The notes: a model not told the origin generated them from the letters alone. A DNA stretch of 64,000 nucleotides from Actinomycetes bacterium (GCA_021787035.1 JAJYMM010000052.1:57873-121872), one strand, 5' to 3'. Shown: positions 9,343 through 19,020, counted from the first letter of the stretch. Made by a program: numbers and translations.

Positions 9343-9929
9343 TGGCCATGAACGGGCCGGCAAGCGCGTGGTCTTCAGGCAGCGGGAGGCTGCACCACCA
9401 GACGATCTCCATAATCGTCGAGAACTGTGCCGGCGTGCTCGCGAGGGTCGCGGCATTGTTCGCCAGGCGCGGGTTCAACATCATTTCGCTGGCGGTGGCA
9501 CCGACCGACGACGAAGCGTTCAGCCGCATAACAACCGTGGTCGACCTACAGGAAACCTCGGTAGAGCAGCTTACGAAACAGCTGTTCAAGCTCGTGAATG
9601 TTGTGAAGATAACCGAGTTGCCCCCCGGCGAGGCACTCGAGCGCGAGCTTGTGCTCGTCTCGGTTCGCTGCGCTCCACCAGGCGGCCCAGGGCCGTCGCG
9701 CGGTGAGGTCGGCGACCTCGTGCGGATCTTCGGGGGAACGGTCGTAGACGTGGGCCAGGAGGCCCTCACCGTGATGCTTGCGGCCGAACCAGCGGCGCTC
9801 GACGAGTTCGAGGAGCTCCTGCGTCCTTACGGGATCATCGACATCCAAAGGACTGGGCGGGTGGCGCTGGCGAAGCTGCCCCACCAGGCGTTCCGCCGGG
9901 GCCGGGGCGCGCCTGGTGGCGACAGGTAG
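9342..9929 (+). CDS. ilvN: Acetolactate synthase small (regulatory) subunit
   Basis: The regulatory partner of IlvB, giving activation and valine feedback control. The N-terminal ACT domain is clear (TISIIVENCAGVLARVAALF, then FARRGFNI); the second, C-terminal ACT-like domain follows (FGGTVVDVGQEALTVMLAAE). At 195 residues it is slightly longer than many IlvN proteins because of short N- and C-terminal tails. The start overlaps the ilvB stop as TGATG; a GTG three bases earlier (9339) is also possible. ilvC follows after 9 nt. Confidence 0.95.
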   Translation: MAMNGPASAWSSGSGRLHHQTISIIVENCAGVLARVAALFARRGFNIISLAVAPTDDEAFSRITTVVDLQETSVEQLTKQLFKLVNVVKITELPPGEALERELVLVSVRCAPPGGPGPSRGEVGDLVRIFGGTVVDVGQEALTVMLAAEPAALDEFEELLRPYGIIDIQRTGRVALAKLPHQAFRRGRGAPGGDR

Positions 9930-9938
9930 GCTGTCCCA

Positions 9939-10964
9939 ATGGCAACCATCTACTACGAACGCGATGCCGATCCGTCGGTCGTCACCTCCCGCAAGGTGGC
10001 GATAATCGGCTACGGCTCTCAGGGGCACGCACACGCGCTCAATTTGCGCGACTCGGGTGTGGACGTACGTGTCGGCCTTCGCGAGGGCTCGCCGTCCCGA
10101 GCCAAGGCGGAGTCTGTCGGATTGAGCGTTATGTCGCCTGGCGAAGCGGCGTCTTGGGCGGATGTCGTGATGTTGCTCGCCCCTGACACCGCCCAGCCAG
10201 AGATCTACGCTCGTTCTGTCGAGGCAGGGCTCCGTCCTGGCGACGCTCTCATGTTTGCCCACGGTTTCAACATCCGCTACGACTTGATAAGCCCGCCCGA
10301 GGGCGTCGACGTGGTGATGGTCGCTCCCAAGGGGCCCGGTCATCTGGTGAGGCGCACTTACGAGGGGGGCGGGGGCGTGCCGGCATTGCTTGCGGTCGAA
10401 ACCGATGCGAGTGGCAAGGCGAAGGCGCTCGGGCTTTCCTACGCTTGGGCCATCGGGGCGACTCGGGCAGGAGTGCTCGAGACCTCCTTTAAGGAGGAGA
10501 CCGAGACCGACCTCTTCGGTGAGCAGGTAGTGCTCTGCGGGGGCTTGACGTCTTTGATAAAGGCCGGCTTCGACACGCTTGTCGAGGCCGGGTACCAGCC
10601 CGAATCGGCCTATTTCGAGTGCCTACACGAGGTGAAGCTGATCGTCGACTTGATATACGAGCACGGGATCACCGGCATGCGCTACTCGATCTCGACCACT
10701 GCAGAGTACGGTGACATGACGCGCGGCCCGCGGGTCATAAACGACTCCGTACGCGCTGAGATGAAGAAGATCCTTTCTGAGATCCGGTCAGGTGCTTTTG
10801 CCGAGGAATGGGTCGGGGAGTACAAAGCGGGCCTGTCCAACTACAAGCGCCTTCAGCAAGAAGGTGCAAACCACCCCGTCGAGAAGGTGGGGGCGCAGTT
10901 GCGGGCCATGATGCCGTTCTTGTCATCGGGCGGCCCAAGCCTGGAGGACGTTTCAGGAGGCTAG
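9939..10964 (+). CDS. ilvC: Ketol-acid reductoisomerase (NADP+)
   Basis: IlvC isomerises and reduces acetolactate or acetohydroxybutyrate with NADPH and Mg. At 341 residues it is a class I (short) enzyme. The Rossmann motif is [19 protein letters not shown]. The phosphate-binding region [15 protein letters not shown], the [13 protein letters not shown] segment and the metal-site acidic residues ([13 protein letters not shown], then [11 protein letters not shown]) are all present. It is the last gene of ilvBNC, with ilvD elsewhere in the window. Confidence 0.97.
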   Translation: MATIYYERDADPSVVTSRKVAIIGYGSQGHAHALNLRDSGVDVRVGLREGSPSRAKAESVGLSVMSPGEAASWADVVMLLAPDTAQPEIYARSVEAGLRPGDALMFAHGFNIRYDLISPPEGVDVVMVAPKGPGHLVRRTYEGGGGVPALLAVETDASGKAKALGLSYAWAIGATRAGVLETSFKEETETDLFGEQVVLCGGLTSLIKAGFDTLVEAGYQPESAYFECLHEVKLIVDLIYEHGITGMRYSISTTAEYGDMTRGPRVINDSVRAEMKKILSEIRSGAFAEEWVGEYKAGLSNYKRLQQEGANHPVEKVGAQLRAMMPFLSSGGPSLEDVSGG

Positions 10965-11006
10965 GCCACCTCTGGGCTGAGACGTAAGGGGGGGTTGACC
11001 GCCGTC

Positions 11007-12893
11007 GTGACCGGGTTCGATTACGACGTAATAGTTGTCGGTTCGGGCTTCGGCGGTTCGGTCGCGGCTCTGCGACTATCTGAAAAGGGCTACCGGGTTG
11101 CGGTGCTCGAGGCCGGGCGCCGCTTTGACGCCACGACGTTGCCTGCAACTTCCTGGGATCTCCAGCGTTTCCTCTGGGCCCCCCGAATCGGGTGCTTCGG
11201 TATCCAGCGGGTGCACTTGTTGCGTGACGTCGTGGTGCTCGCCGGCGCCGGCGTAGGTGGCGGCTCGCTCAACTATGCGAACACCCTTTACGAGCCACCC
11301 TCGACCTTTTTCGAGGACAGCCAGTGGACGGGGCCGGGTTGGGGCGGGGAGGTGGGCTGGCGTTCGTTGCTCGTCCCCCATTACGCGCAGGCGAGGCGGA
11401 TGCTCGGTGCGACTGACTACTCGTGGTCGAGCCCTGCGGATGAGGCAATGGAGAAAGTTGCAACCGCCATGGGGGCGGGGGCGAGCTTCTGCCCGGCGAG
11501 CGTGGGTGTGTTCTTCGGGCACCCCGGCATGCCCCCAGGCTCGTTGTCGCAGGACCCGTACTTCGGTGGCGCCGGGCCGTCAAGGCGCAGCTGCGTGCAC
11601 TGCGGGGAGTGCATGACTGGTTGCCGATGGGGCGCTAAGAACACTCTCTCCACCAATTACCTTTACCTCGCCGAGCGGGCCGGCGCCGTGATCATGCCAT
11701 TGACCACGGTCGTCTCGCTGCAGCCTGGGCAAAAGCGCGCTGGGCCGGCTTCCAGCACCCCTTCCGAGAACGAGCCCGGCGACGCCCCCGACGGCAGTTC
11801 CGGGTGGTGCGTCGACACCGTTGCGAGCACCCGGTTGTGGCGGGGCGCCCGCAGCGGCCGCGGCCGCGCATTTAGCGCCGAACACGTGATCCTAGCTGCG
11901 GGCGCTTACGGGACGCAGAAGTTGTTGCACACCATGGCTCGTACACACAAGCTCCCGCTCCTGTCCCCCCGGCTTGGGCAGCTCTCTCGCACCAACTCCG
12001 AGTCTCTACTGGGCGCCGTCGTCCCTCGCGGGCGGCCCCATCCAGACTTTTCTCGCGGCGTCGCGATCACGTCGTCGTTTTCGCCGGAACCGGGCACGCG
12101 CGTTGAGCCGGTCCGCTACGGGCACCGCTCCAACTTGATGGGGTTGCTCGGGGCCCTACTCGTGGATGGCCCCGGAGGGCCGGGTGGCCGCCAGTCGTCG
12201 GCCGTCTCACGCTTTGTGGCCGAGGCCGTACGGCACCCACGTGACTTCTTGGGCTGCTTCGACGTCCGGCGCTGGTCGGAACGCACCGTCATCGCGCTCG
12301 TCATGCAGGCACGCGACAACTCCCTCACCGTCTTTGCTCGGCCCGGGCCACTTGGGGGCTTGCACTTGTCGAGCAGGCAGGGGGAGGGCGAGCCAAACCC
12401 CTCTTGGCTCCCCGTCGGCCACGAGGTGGCCCGCCGTCTCGCCGGGGTGACGGGGGCTCGGCCAGTTGGCAACCTGGGCGAGGTCTTCGGGTTGCCGATC
12501 ACGGCGCACTTCCTCGGTGGGTGCGTGATCGGCTGCTCGCCCGAGGAGGGAGTGGTCGACCCCTGGCACCGCGTCTACGGGTACGGCGGTCTCCATATCG
12601 TCGATGGTTCCGCTGTCCCGGCGAACCCGGGGGTCAATCCTGCTCTGACGATCACGGCCCTCGCAGAGCGAGCATTTTCTCACTGGCCCAACCGTGGCGA
12701 CCCCGACCCTCGCCCACCGGTCGGGCTGCGGACCGGCGCCGGGGAGGTTTCTGCTCTTGCGGAGGTGGTGCGGGCGACGCCGCCCGTCCCAGCGCGCTGG
12801 CCGGTCGCCCCCGCCGCGGGTCCCACCGCCGCCCCCGCCGCCCCCGCCGAGGGCCGCCGCGGACCTGGCCGCGGACCTGACAGAGTGACCTAG
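11007..12893 (+). CDS. GMC-family FAD oxidoreductase (cholesterol oxidase-like)
   Basis: A flavoprotein of the glucose-methanol-choline family; the alcohol or sterol substrate is unknown. It has an N-terminal FAD-binding VVGSGFGGSVAALRL motif, a GAGVGGGSLNYANTL second flavin motif, and a C-terminal VNPALTITALAERA segment that closes the FAD site. Between them lies a four-cysteine C-x2-C-x2-C-x3-C motif (CVHCGECMTGC), seen in a subset of bacterial GMC proteins, which might hold an Fe-S cluster. The last 50 residues are Ala/Pro/Gly-rich. GTG 11007 is chosen because a G-rich ribosome site sits about 12 nt upstream; a TTG at 10995 abuts that site. Confidence 0.8.
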   Translation: MTGFDYDVIVVGSGFGGSVAALRLSEKGYRVAVLEAGRRFDATTLPATSWDLQRFLWAPRIGCFGIQRVHLLRDVVVLAGAGVGGGSLNYANTLYEPPSTFFEDSQWTGPGWGGEVGWRSLLVPHYAQARRMLGATDYSWSSPADEAMEKVATAMGAGASFCPASVGVFFGHPGMPPGSLSQDPYFGGAGPSRRSCVHCGECMTGCRWGAKNTLSTNYLYLAERAGAVIMPLTTVVSLQPGQKRAGPASSTPSENEPGDAPDGSSGWCVDTVASTRLWRGARSGRGRAFSAEHVILAAGAYGTQKLLHTMARTHKLPLLSPRLGQLSRTNSESLLGAVVPRGRPHPDFSRGVAITSSFSPEPGTRVEPVRYGHRSNLMGLLGALLVDGPGGPGGRQSSAVSRFVAEAVRHPRDFLGCFDVRRWSERTVIALVMQARDNSLTVFARPGPLGGLHLSSRQGEGEPNPSWLPVGHEVARRLAGVTGARPVGNLGEVFGLPITAHFLGGCVIGCSPEEGVVDPWHRVYGYGGLHIVDGSAVPANPGVNPALTITALAERAFSHWPNRGDPDPRPPVGLRTGAGEVSALAEVVRATPPVPARWPVAPAAGPTAAPAAPAEGRRGPGRGPDRVT

Positions 12894-12925
12894 GAGCTGA
12901 ATTGCCGGTGCGCCCTGGGTGAGGG

Positions 12926-12969
12926 GCAACGTGCGCCGTGGCGCGACGCAACGTGCGCCGTGGCGCGAC
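12926..12969. repeat. Tandem 22-nt duplication in intergenic gap
   Basis: Two exact adjacent copies of a 22-nt GC-rich unit beginning GCAACGTGCGCC (12926-12947 and 12948-12969). The 346-nt gap 12894-13239 otherwise holds only an AT-richer stretch (13010-13065) that is probably the promoter region for the DUF1707 gene, and the palindrome at 13066-13080. Confidence 0.8.
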
Positions 12970-13065
12970 GCCGGAGCGTGAAGGCAGCCCCGGGCCCAAA
13001 ACTCCCCGATGTGAATTTCGTTAGCCGCACATCAGTGAGTTCTTAGCACGAAATCGTCATGTTTT

Positions 13066-13080
13066 CGCCACAATGTGGCG
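13066..13080. promoter_or_regulatory. 15-bp palindrome upstream of the DUF1707 gene
   Basis: CGCCACAATGTGGCG has perfect 7-nt arms around a single central base. It lies about 160 nt before the chosen start of the DUF1707 gene, next to AT-richer sequence. It could be an operator; nothing in the sequence names its regulator. Confidence 0.35.
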
Positions 13081-13239
13081 TTGGTCAGATCACATTGGCC
13101 CCTTTTTTGCGCGCCGGGGCCATGACTCTGCCATACGGAATGCTCCGAAGGGCTGCCCGCCCAGCCGTGGAAGATGCCCGGGCACTCGTACGGGGCCTCC
13201 ATGCCGGCGTCGCGCCCGAGGGCCGTAAGCTGGCAGACG

Positions 13240-13773
13240 ATGTCCGAGAAGGGTGTTCACGATAAGGACGTCCAGTACTCCTGGCAGACGCCGCGCGACC
13301 GCTCCCTGCGCGCCTCCGACCGTGACCGCAGGGCTGTCGGGGAGATCCTCAGGAAAGCGCACGTTGAGGGACGCCTCGACTCCGACGAGTTCGCCGACCG
13401 CTATGGCCACTGCCTTCAGGCCAAGACGTACTCAGAGCTCGACGGCCTGCTGACCGACCTTCCGCTCCAGGATGTTGGACCTGTGCCGACGCCGGCGTGG
13501 CCCGGCGGCTCACAGTGGGCGGGTGGGACCGTGCTTCCCCCGTACGGCGCACAGCAGGCGCCGGCGGGCAGCAATGCTCGGCCGCCGTGGCGGCATTTAT
13601 TGGTCCTTGCCCCCCTTGCGTGGGTCGCCGTGGTCGCCGCGGTGATAGAAGCCTTCGCGCTTGGCACGGGGCGGGTCCTTTGGATCGTCTTCCCGCTCTT
13701 GTTTTTCTTCTGGGTCGGCCGCCGGCGCCCTCGCGCCTCGAGGCACCGAGGCGGTTGCGGTACGTGGTGGTGA
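13240..13773 (+). CDS. DUF1707 (SHOCT-like) membrane protein
   Basis: A small actinobacterial membrane-associated protein of unknown function. Residues of about 20-75 match the DUF1707 pattern (LRASDRDRRAVGEILRKAH, then EGRLDSDEFADRYG and ELDGLLTDLP). After a Gly/Pro/Gln-rich linker come two hydrophobic helices (HLLVLAPLAWVAVVAAVIEA and VLWIVFPLLFFFWVG) and a basic tail. The ATG at 13240 places the DUF1707 domain near the N-terminus as in relatives; the frame is open further upstream to 13174. Many DUF1707 proteins lie with PspC or LiaF proteins, and a PspC gene is 2 kb away here, so an envelope-stress role is possible. Confidence 0.75.
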   Translation: MSEKGVHDKDVQYSWQTPRDRSLRASDRDRRAVGEILRKAHVEGRLDSDEFADRYGHCLQAKTYSELDGLLTDLPLQDVGPVPTPAWPGGSQWAGGTVLPPYGAQQAPAGSNARPPWRHLLVLAPLAWVAVVAAVIEAFALGTGRVLWIVFPLLFFFWVGRRRPRASRHRGGCGTWW

Positions 13774-13869
13774 GGTAGCTCGGGGCGACTTCAAGTAGCT
13801 CGCGACCCCTGACACCCGCGGCGTGGTGTTACATCGGCCGCGCCGTTCACCTACACATGACCTTGCACC

Positions 13870-14832
13870 CTACGCCCGAGGGCCGCCCGTCGTCAGCACT
13901 ACCTTCCCGAACTTCCCGCCGGCGGCGAAGTGCTCGTACGCGTCTTGGGCGCGAGCGAAGGGGAAGGCTTCGTTTACGACCACCCTCACCTTTCCTGACG
14001 CCACCAGCGGCAGAACGTGGTGCTCTACTCGCCTGACGACGGTGGCCTTTTCCTCGAGGCTCCGGTTGCGCAGTGTCGAGCCTCGCAGCGTGGCGCGCCG
14101 TGCCATGACGACTCCGAGGTCGACCTCCACCCGTGACCCCGCCCCTGTCCCGATCACGACGTATCGCCCCCAGGGTGCGAGCGTAGCCAAGGCCTGAGCC
14201 ACGCCGGGACCGCCCACTAGCTCCAAGACCACGTCGAACGGGCCCAGCCCCACGGCCTTGGCCGGCTCGGCACACACCGCCCCGAGTGCTTCGACCCGGC
14301 CCCGCAGCTCCGGGTTGCGAACGCTGGCGACCACATCGGCACCGGCGGCCCGCCCTAGCTGCACGGCCGCCATCCCGACACCGCCGGCCGCTCCAGTGAC
14401 GAGGAGCTTGTCGCCTATACCCAGGGAACCCTGCGAAAAGAGCGCGTCGTGCGCCGTACAGAAGACCTCGGGAAAGCCGCCAGCCTCCGCAGGGCTCAGC
14501 CCGGCTGGGACGCGCAGCGCGAGGCGTTGGTGGAGGGCTGCTAGCTCGGCTTGCGCTGCGCCGGCCATGAGGCCCATCACGCGCTCGCCCGTGCGGAACC
14601 CGCTCACCCTTTCCCCGATGGCCTCTATGGTGCCTGCGCATTCGAGCCCCGGCATGTCCGCCGGTATGCCAGGTGGTGGGGGGTAGCGCCCCGCGCGTTG
14701 GAGTATGTCTGCGCCGTTTATGCCGGCGGCTTCCACCCGCACGAGGAGCTCGTCCTCCCCGATGGTCGGGCTCGTCTTGTCGTCCCAGGAGACCGCACCA
14801 TCTCGGATAACCACGGCTTTCACGGTGGCCAA
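13870..14832 (-). CDS. NADPH:quinone oxidoreductase-like MDR protein
   Basis: A zinc-free member of the medium-chain dehydrogenase/reductase superfamily (Qor/enoyl reductase type). The 320-residue product starts with the GroES-like fold (VRVEAAGINGADILQRAGRYPPP, PGLECAGTI) and then has the NADPH-binding Rossmann motif VTGAAGGVGMAAVQL. No catalytic or structural zinc cysteines are seen, which argues against an alcohol dehydrogenase. Substrate unknown. It is divergent from the nucleoside hydrolase with only 23 nt between the two start codons. Confidence 0.85.
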   Translation of the reverse strand: MATVKAVVIRDGAVSWDDKTSPTIGEDELLVRVEAAGINGADILQRAGRYPPPPGIPADMPGLECAGTIEAIGERVSGFRTGERVMGLMAGAAQAELAALHQRLALRVPAGLSPAEAGGFPEVFCTAHDALFSQGSLGIGDKLLVTGAAGGVGMAAVQLGRAAGADVVASVRNPELRGRVEALGAVCAEPAKAVGLGPFDVVLELVGGPGVAQALATLAPWGRYVVIGTGAGSRVEVDLGVVMARRATLRGSTLRNRSLEEKATVVRRVEHHVLPLVASGKVRVVVNEAFPFARAQDAYEHFAAGGKFGKVVLTTGGPRA

Positions 14833-14855
14833 GGCTACGCCACTACCGTTGGGCC

Positions 14856-15839
14856 ATGCCCGAGACCCCCGCCAAGAAGGCCATATTGATGGACTGCGAC
14901 ACCGGCGTCGACGACGCCGTCGCCCTTTTGTACCTGCTCGCTGACCCTGATGTCGACCTGGTAGCGGTCACCACGGTCTTTGGGAACGTGGGAGCGGCCA
15001 CCGCCGCCCGAAATACTCTCTCGGTGCTCGACGTCGCGGGGCGCACGGGCGAGGTCCCCGTTGCCAAGGGCTCTGAACGCACGCTGATCGGGATCGAGCC
15101 CGAGCTCGCGACCGACGTTCACGGCGGTAATGGGCTCGGGGGAGTGGACTTGGGAGAACCAGCCGGGGCGCTGTCCCCGAAGAGCGCGCCGGAACTGATC
15201 GTGGACACTGTCCGCCGGCGCCCCGGGGAGGTGCACCTGCTGGCGACTGGGCCGTTCACCAACCTCGCCGTTGCGCTCAGGCTTGAGCCCGAGTTGCCGG
15301 CGCTCGTTTCAGGCGTCACGCTGATGGGTGGGGCTGCGATGGCGCCCGGCAACATCACCCCCGCCGCCGAGGCCAACGTATGGCACGATCCCGAGGCTGC
15401 CCACGCGGTGCTCTGCGCGCCGTGGCCTCTCACGCTCGTGGCGCTGGACGCGACGATGGGGGAAGTGATGAGCGAAGCCCAGCGCCTCGAAATGGCCGCT
15501 TCGGCTTCGCCCGTTGCCCAGTTCGCTGCCCGTGTGCTCGACCACTACTTCGAGTTCTACCGCTCCATCTATGGGGAAAAGAGCTGCGCGTGCCACGACG
15601 TGCTCGCAGCGGCGATAGCGGTCGGTGACATCGTGCCCAAGCGTTCCATGACGGTCACTGCCACCGTTGACACGGGGTTCGGGCCTAGCCGTGGCGCGAC
15701 CGTCTGCGACCTAAGAGGCATGTACAAAGGCGAGCTCAGCCAAGCCGGCGCAAATTGCACGGTGGTGCTCGAGACCGCCGGCGACTTCTCAGCCACCGTC
15801 GTCGAGCGTCTCATCCACGGCAAGCGGTCAGCCGGCTAA
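14856..15839 (+). CDS. Inosine-uridine preferring nucleoside hydrolase family protein
   Basis: Hydrolyses the N-glycosidic bond of ribonucleosides in purine or pyrimidine salvage. The calcium and ribose-binding Asp cluster DCDTGVDDAV is at residues 13-22, VHGGNGLGG follows, and the ATGPFTNLAVALRL and LMGGAA segments are typical. At 327 residues it has the usual family length. Nucleoside specificity cannot be read from the sequence. No transporter or phosphorylase gene is adjacent. Confidence 0.9.
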   Translation: MPETPAKKAILMDCDTGVDDAVALLYLLADPDVDLVAVTTVFGNVGAATAARNTLSVLDVAGRTGEVPVAKGSERTLIGIEPELATDVHGGNGLGGVDLGEPAGALSPKSAPELIVDTVRRRPGEVHLLATGPFTNLAVALRLEPELPALVSGVTLMGGAAMAPGNITPAAEANVWHDPEAAHAVLCAPWPLTLVALDATMGEVMSEAQRLEMAASASPVAQFAARVLDHYFEFYRSIYGEKSCACHDVLAAAIAVGDIVPKRSMTVTATVDTGFGPSRGATVCDLRGMYKGELSQAGANCTVVLETAGDFSATVVERLIHGKRSAG

Positions 15840-15857
15840 AGCAACTCCGACCTGTGC

Positions 15858-17330
15858 CTATGACGGCGTGTTCCCCCAGGCGACGTCTATGACACCCACG
15901 CCGACGTGGGCGTCGACGCTCAGGTGAGGCGCGCGAGCACTTTTGCTGCTGCCGGCGAGGCTCGGGGGCATGCTCAGCTCCTGCTGGATGGCTTGCCCAA
16001 CTACCACGCCACCCGGGAGGTGAACGTTGCCAGCCACGCCGGTGCTCGCGTCGAGGTAGACAATGGTGCCTCGGGGTAGCACTAAGTTCAGCTGGCCTAC
16101 GCCCACGCTCATGTCGACTTGCCGGCCCGAGCTTGGGAAGCGGATCCTGGATAGGTCGACCTTCAGGTGACCGACGCCTTGGCGGTAATGAAAGTGCACG
16201 GCAGACAGAGAGGCGGGCTCCAATGTTGAGCTGCCGACACCCCCGTCAAACGACGCGCCGCTCCCAAGAGTGATCGCGATGACGGCGGCTACGACCAGCA
16301 ACACGAAAGCAGCAAGGAAAGCGGCTACGAAGGTTCCCAAGCTCCGCCTCCGGTAGCGCCCGTGATGGGCCCGGCCGTACCCCGTCCACTGGTCCCCGCC
16401 CGGAGCGGCCGGCGCCTGTGGTTGGGAGGAGGGAACGCCGGCGGCGGCCAACTGTTCCTGCGCCCACCCCGCTGCCGCGGCTTGTGCGGCGGCCCAGTCT
16501 GCTGCTTCTTCGGGAGACAAGCCTGCGGGGGGCGTGGCGTGCGTCGCGCTTGCGCTCTCCTCCGCTGCTGTCCCCTCCGCGGCCGCGCCCTGCCCCGTTT
16601 GGCTTGGCGTGGGCGGCTCGCCTACCCGCTCGTTGTAGACGCCCTGGGTGGAGCCACCTTGCCTGACGCCCGGGCCATAGCCGCCACCGGGGGCCGGCCC
16701 AGGCTGCTGGCCAGGGACTCCTTGTGGGCCCGGCCAGCGCAAGCGCCCTCCGCAAACTCTCCCGTGCCGGCAACGAGCGAAGAACCAGAAGGCCACGCAG
16801 GCGAAGAAAAGCCACGCAAAGGAGGCGCCGGAGTGCCACCAGCGGGCGAACCCGAAGGACCAGAGGAGCGCGACGGCGGCAGCGCCGAGGACGAGGAGCC
16901 AGGACCGGGCGGTACGGTCCGAGCGTTGCCATGCCTGTCCCGGTGAGAAGGCCTGGGCAGGAGAGGATGCCTGGCCTTCTTCCGGCATGAGAGCCCAGGC
17001 GATGCCATAAAGGACTAACCCTCCGAATACCGCGAGGAACATCACCGAAACGAGGACGAAGCCGACCCGTATCACGTTCGCATCGACGCCGAGGTACTCA
17101 GCGAGGCCGCCGGCCACGCCAGCGACGCGCCGGCTTACCCTGCTGCGCCGGAGCTGACGGGGAGGCTGGTGGGCAGGGCCGTAAGGGGACCCGTAGTAGC
17201 CAAAACGGGGCTGGTCGTTGCCATATGGCGGCGGCTCGGAGGTGGAACCGTACGGTGGCTGTGACGCGCCGTGCTGTGACGGGCCGTAATGGGGGGCCTG
17301 CGGACCGTCGCCCGTTTGCTGGTCGGTCAT
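15858..17330 (-). CDS. PspC-domain membrane protein with LiaF-like C-terminus
   Basis: An envelope-stress type membrane protein of 490 residues. The first 55 residues are Pro/Gly/Tyr-rich. A PspC domain follows (SRVSRRVAGVAGGLAEYLGV plus a membrane helix), then two more hydrophobic segments, a long Ala/Gly/Pro linker, another membrane helix (FVAAFLAAFVLLVVAAVIAI) and a C-terminal beta-rich domain resembling the cell-wall-active antibiotic response domain of LiaF (GVGHLKVDLS, VGVGQLNLVLP). The ATG at 17330 opens the Tyr/Pro-rich head; the frame continues upstream without a better start. Divergent from the histidine kinase gene, whose N-terminus also carries PspC. Confidence 0.85.
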   Translation of the reverse strand: MTDQQTGDGPQAPHYGPSQHGASQPPYGSTSEPPPYGNDQPRFGYYGSPYGPAHQPPRQLRRSRVSRRVAGVAGGLAEYLGVDANVIRVGFVLVSVMFLAVFGGLVLYGIAWALMPEEGQASSPAQAFSPGQAWQRSDRTARSWLLVLGAAAVALLWSFGFARWWHSGASFAWLFFACVAFWFFARCRHGRVCGGRLRWPGPQGVPGQQPGPAPGGGYGPGVRQGGSTQGVYNERVGEPPTPSQTGQGAAAEGTAAEESASATHATPPAGLSPEEAADWAAAQAAAAGWAQEQLAAAGVPSSQPQAPAAPGGDQWTGYGRAHHGRYRRRSLGTFVAAFLAAFVLLVVAAVIAITLGSGASFDGGVGSSTLEPASLSAVHFHYRQGVGHLKVDLSRIRFPSSGRQVDMSVGVGQLNLVLPRGTIVYLDASTGVAGNVHLPGGVVVGQAIQQELSMPPSLAGSSKSARAPHLSVDAHVGVGVIDVAWGNTPS

Positions 17331-17463
17331 ACGAAGATGATGGCGCGTCCGTGCGGGTAGATCTATCGGGGATGACCCGCTTGTAACCCTGGAAGAGCGC
17401 GGGCCTCGCTCAGGGGGAAAAGGGGCGCCGAAGAGCCGCGCGCGAAGGCGTGCCGGCGCGACC

Positions 17464-19020
17464 ATGGGAGGCATCGAGTACCGTTCCGCCTACCAGCTGG
17501 ACGAAAAGGCCCCCGACCAGAGAACTCTGGAAGGAGGACAACCGGCGCCGCCCCCGCAACGCCCGTCATCGCGGCGACCGTCGTCGGGACCGCCCTCCTC
17601 TGATGGGTCGGGCTCTGATCGGCCTCCTCCTCAGTTGTCGCCGCCGCCCGTGCAACCGCCGGGCTGGCGAGGATGGCGGGCGCTTTTGCGACGCGAGGCT
17701 TGGGTTGGCGTACAGCGGCCGGCGGGCAACCGGGTGCTCGCTGGCGTTGCCGCAGCCTTGGCAAAGCGCATGGACCTCGAGCCGCTAGCCGTTCGCGCCG
17801 CCTTCGTTGCGTTCAGCTTCGTCGGGGGCGCTGGCATCGCTCTTTACGTCGCCGCTTGGCTCGCCCTCCCGCCGGGGACCAGCCCAACGCGTGGGGGGCG
17901 GCCCTCGGCACTCACTGGAAACGTGGCGACGTTCCTCGACGAAGGGCCTCCGGGCGGCCACAGGCCGGCGATCCTCGCTCTTGCAATTGGAGACCGGCGC
18001 ACGATCGGCCTGGTCGCCGCGGTGGCGAGCGCTATCGCAGCCCTCCTGCTCGCCCTCGGTGCACTCGGTGACCCCGCGCCCGTAGGCGCAATCTCGCCCG
18101 GGGTCGTCGCACTGGCAGGGCTCGTCGCGGTGTGGCGCCACGCAGGCCCTGAGGACCGGGAGGCCGCCGCGCGCCTCGCGAACTTGCTGTCAGGCGCCGG
18201 TGCGGGTGCCGTACCGACGAGGCGCCGGCTCCTCGCCGCGGCCGTGAGGGTGTCGGCCGGCTTGGCCTTAGTGGCGCTCGGCACCTCCAGCCTCCTAGCG
18301 CCCAAGCACCTGAACAGCACCGATATCATCGCCGCCCTCTCGGCTCTAGGGGTCGTGGGCGGGTTCGCCCTCGTCCTAGCGCCCTGGTGGCTGCGCCTCG
18401 GGCGAGAGCTCGTGGCCGAGCGGCGCGAACGTGCCAGGGCCGAACAAAAGGCCGAGATGGCAGCCCACCTCCACGATTCGGTCCTCCAGACGCTGGCGCT
18501 CATCCAGCGCTCGGCGAATGACGCCCAGCAGGTCCAGCGTCTCGCGCGAGCACAGGAGCGCCAGCTGCGCAATTGGTTGTTCGACCACCCGGGCCCAGAC
18601 GGCGCCGCTGTTCGAGACGGCTCGGGAGCGAGCGTGTCTGAGGCCCTGAAGGCCCTGCAGCAAGAGGTGGAGGCGGACCATGGCATCCGGGTAGACCTCG
18701 TGACGGTAGGCGACGCGCCCCTTGACGAGCATCTGGCAGCCCTGGTGGCTTCGGCGCGCGAGGCAGTCGTAAATGCAGCCAAATGGTCTGGGGCGGAAGT
18801 GGTGTCGGTCTATTCGGAGGTCGATGCCGATGCCGCGTCGGTGTTCGTGCGCGACCGGGGCCGCGGGTTTGACCCCAGCAAAGTCGCCCCGGACCGCAAA
18901 GGCCTTTCGGGATCGGTCCACAACAGGATGCGCCGCAATGGTGGGACCTCTTCTTTGAAGACCGCCCCGGGAGAAGGAACAGAAGTGGTGCTCAAAATGC
19001 CGACGAAGGCGAGCCCGTGA
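17464..19020 (+). CDS. PspC-domain sensor histidine kinase (NarL-type)
   Basis: A membrane sensor kinase of 518 residues. After a Pro/Ser-rich head, a PspC domain spans about residues 80-140 (RVLAGVAAALAKRMDLEPLA and a membrane helix). Further hydrophobic helices cover roughly 175-310. A HisKA_3 dimerisation domain carries the phospho-acceptor His337 in HLHDSVLQTL. A HATPase domain follows with AREAVVNAAKWSGA (N box) and DRGRGFDPSK. It overlaps the response regulator by 4 nt (GTGA). Fusion of PspC to a kinase, opposite a PspC/LiaF gene, suggests the two PspC domains sense or pass on the same membrane signal. Confidence 0.9.
   Translation: MGGIEYRSAYQLDEKAPDQRTLEGGQPAPPPQRPSSRRPSSGPPSSDGSGSDRPPPQLSPPPVQPPGWRGWRALLRREAWVGVQRPAGNRVLAGVAAALAKRMDLEPLAVRAAFVAFSFVGGAGIALYVAAWLALPPGTSPTRGGRPSALTGNVATFLDEGPPGGHRPAILALAIGDRRTIGLVAAVASAIAALLLALGALGDPAPVGAISPGVVALAGLVAVWRHAGPEDREAAARLANLLSGAGAGAVPTRRRLLAAAVRVSAGLALVALGTSSLLAPKHLNSTDIIAALSALGVVGGFALVLAPWWLRLGRELVAERRERARAEQKAEMAAHLHDSVLQTLALIQRSANDAQQVQRLARAQERQLRNWLFDHPGPDGAAVRDGSGASVSEALKALQQEVEADHGIRVDLVTVGDAPLDEHLAALVASAREAVVNAAKWSGAEVVSVYSEVDADAASVFVRDRGRGFDPSKVAPDRKGLSGSVHNRMRRNGGTSSLKTAPGEGTEVVLKMPTKASP

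Noticed and set aside
13870..14832. Zinc alcohol dehydrogenase
   Set aside because: Neither the catalytic nor the structural zinc ligands are present.
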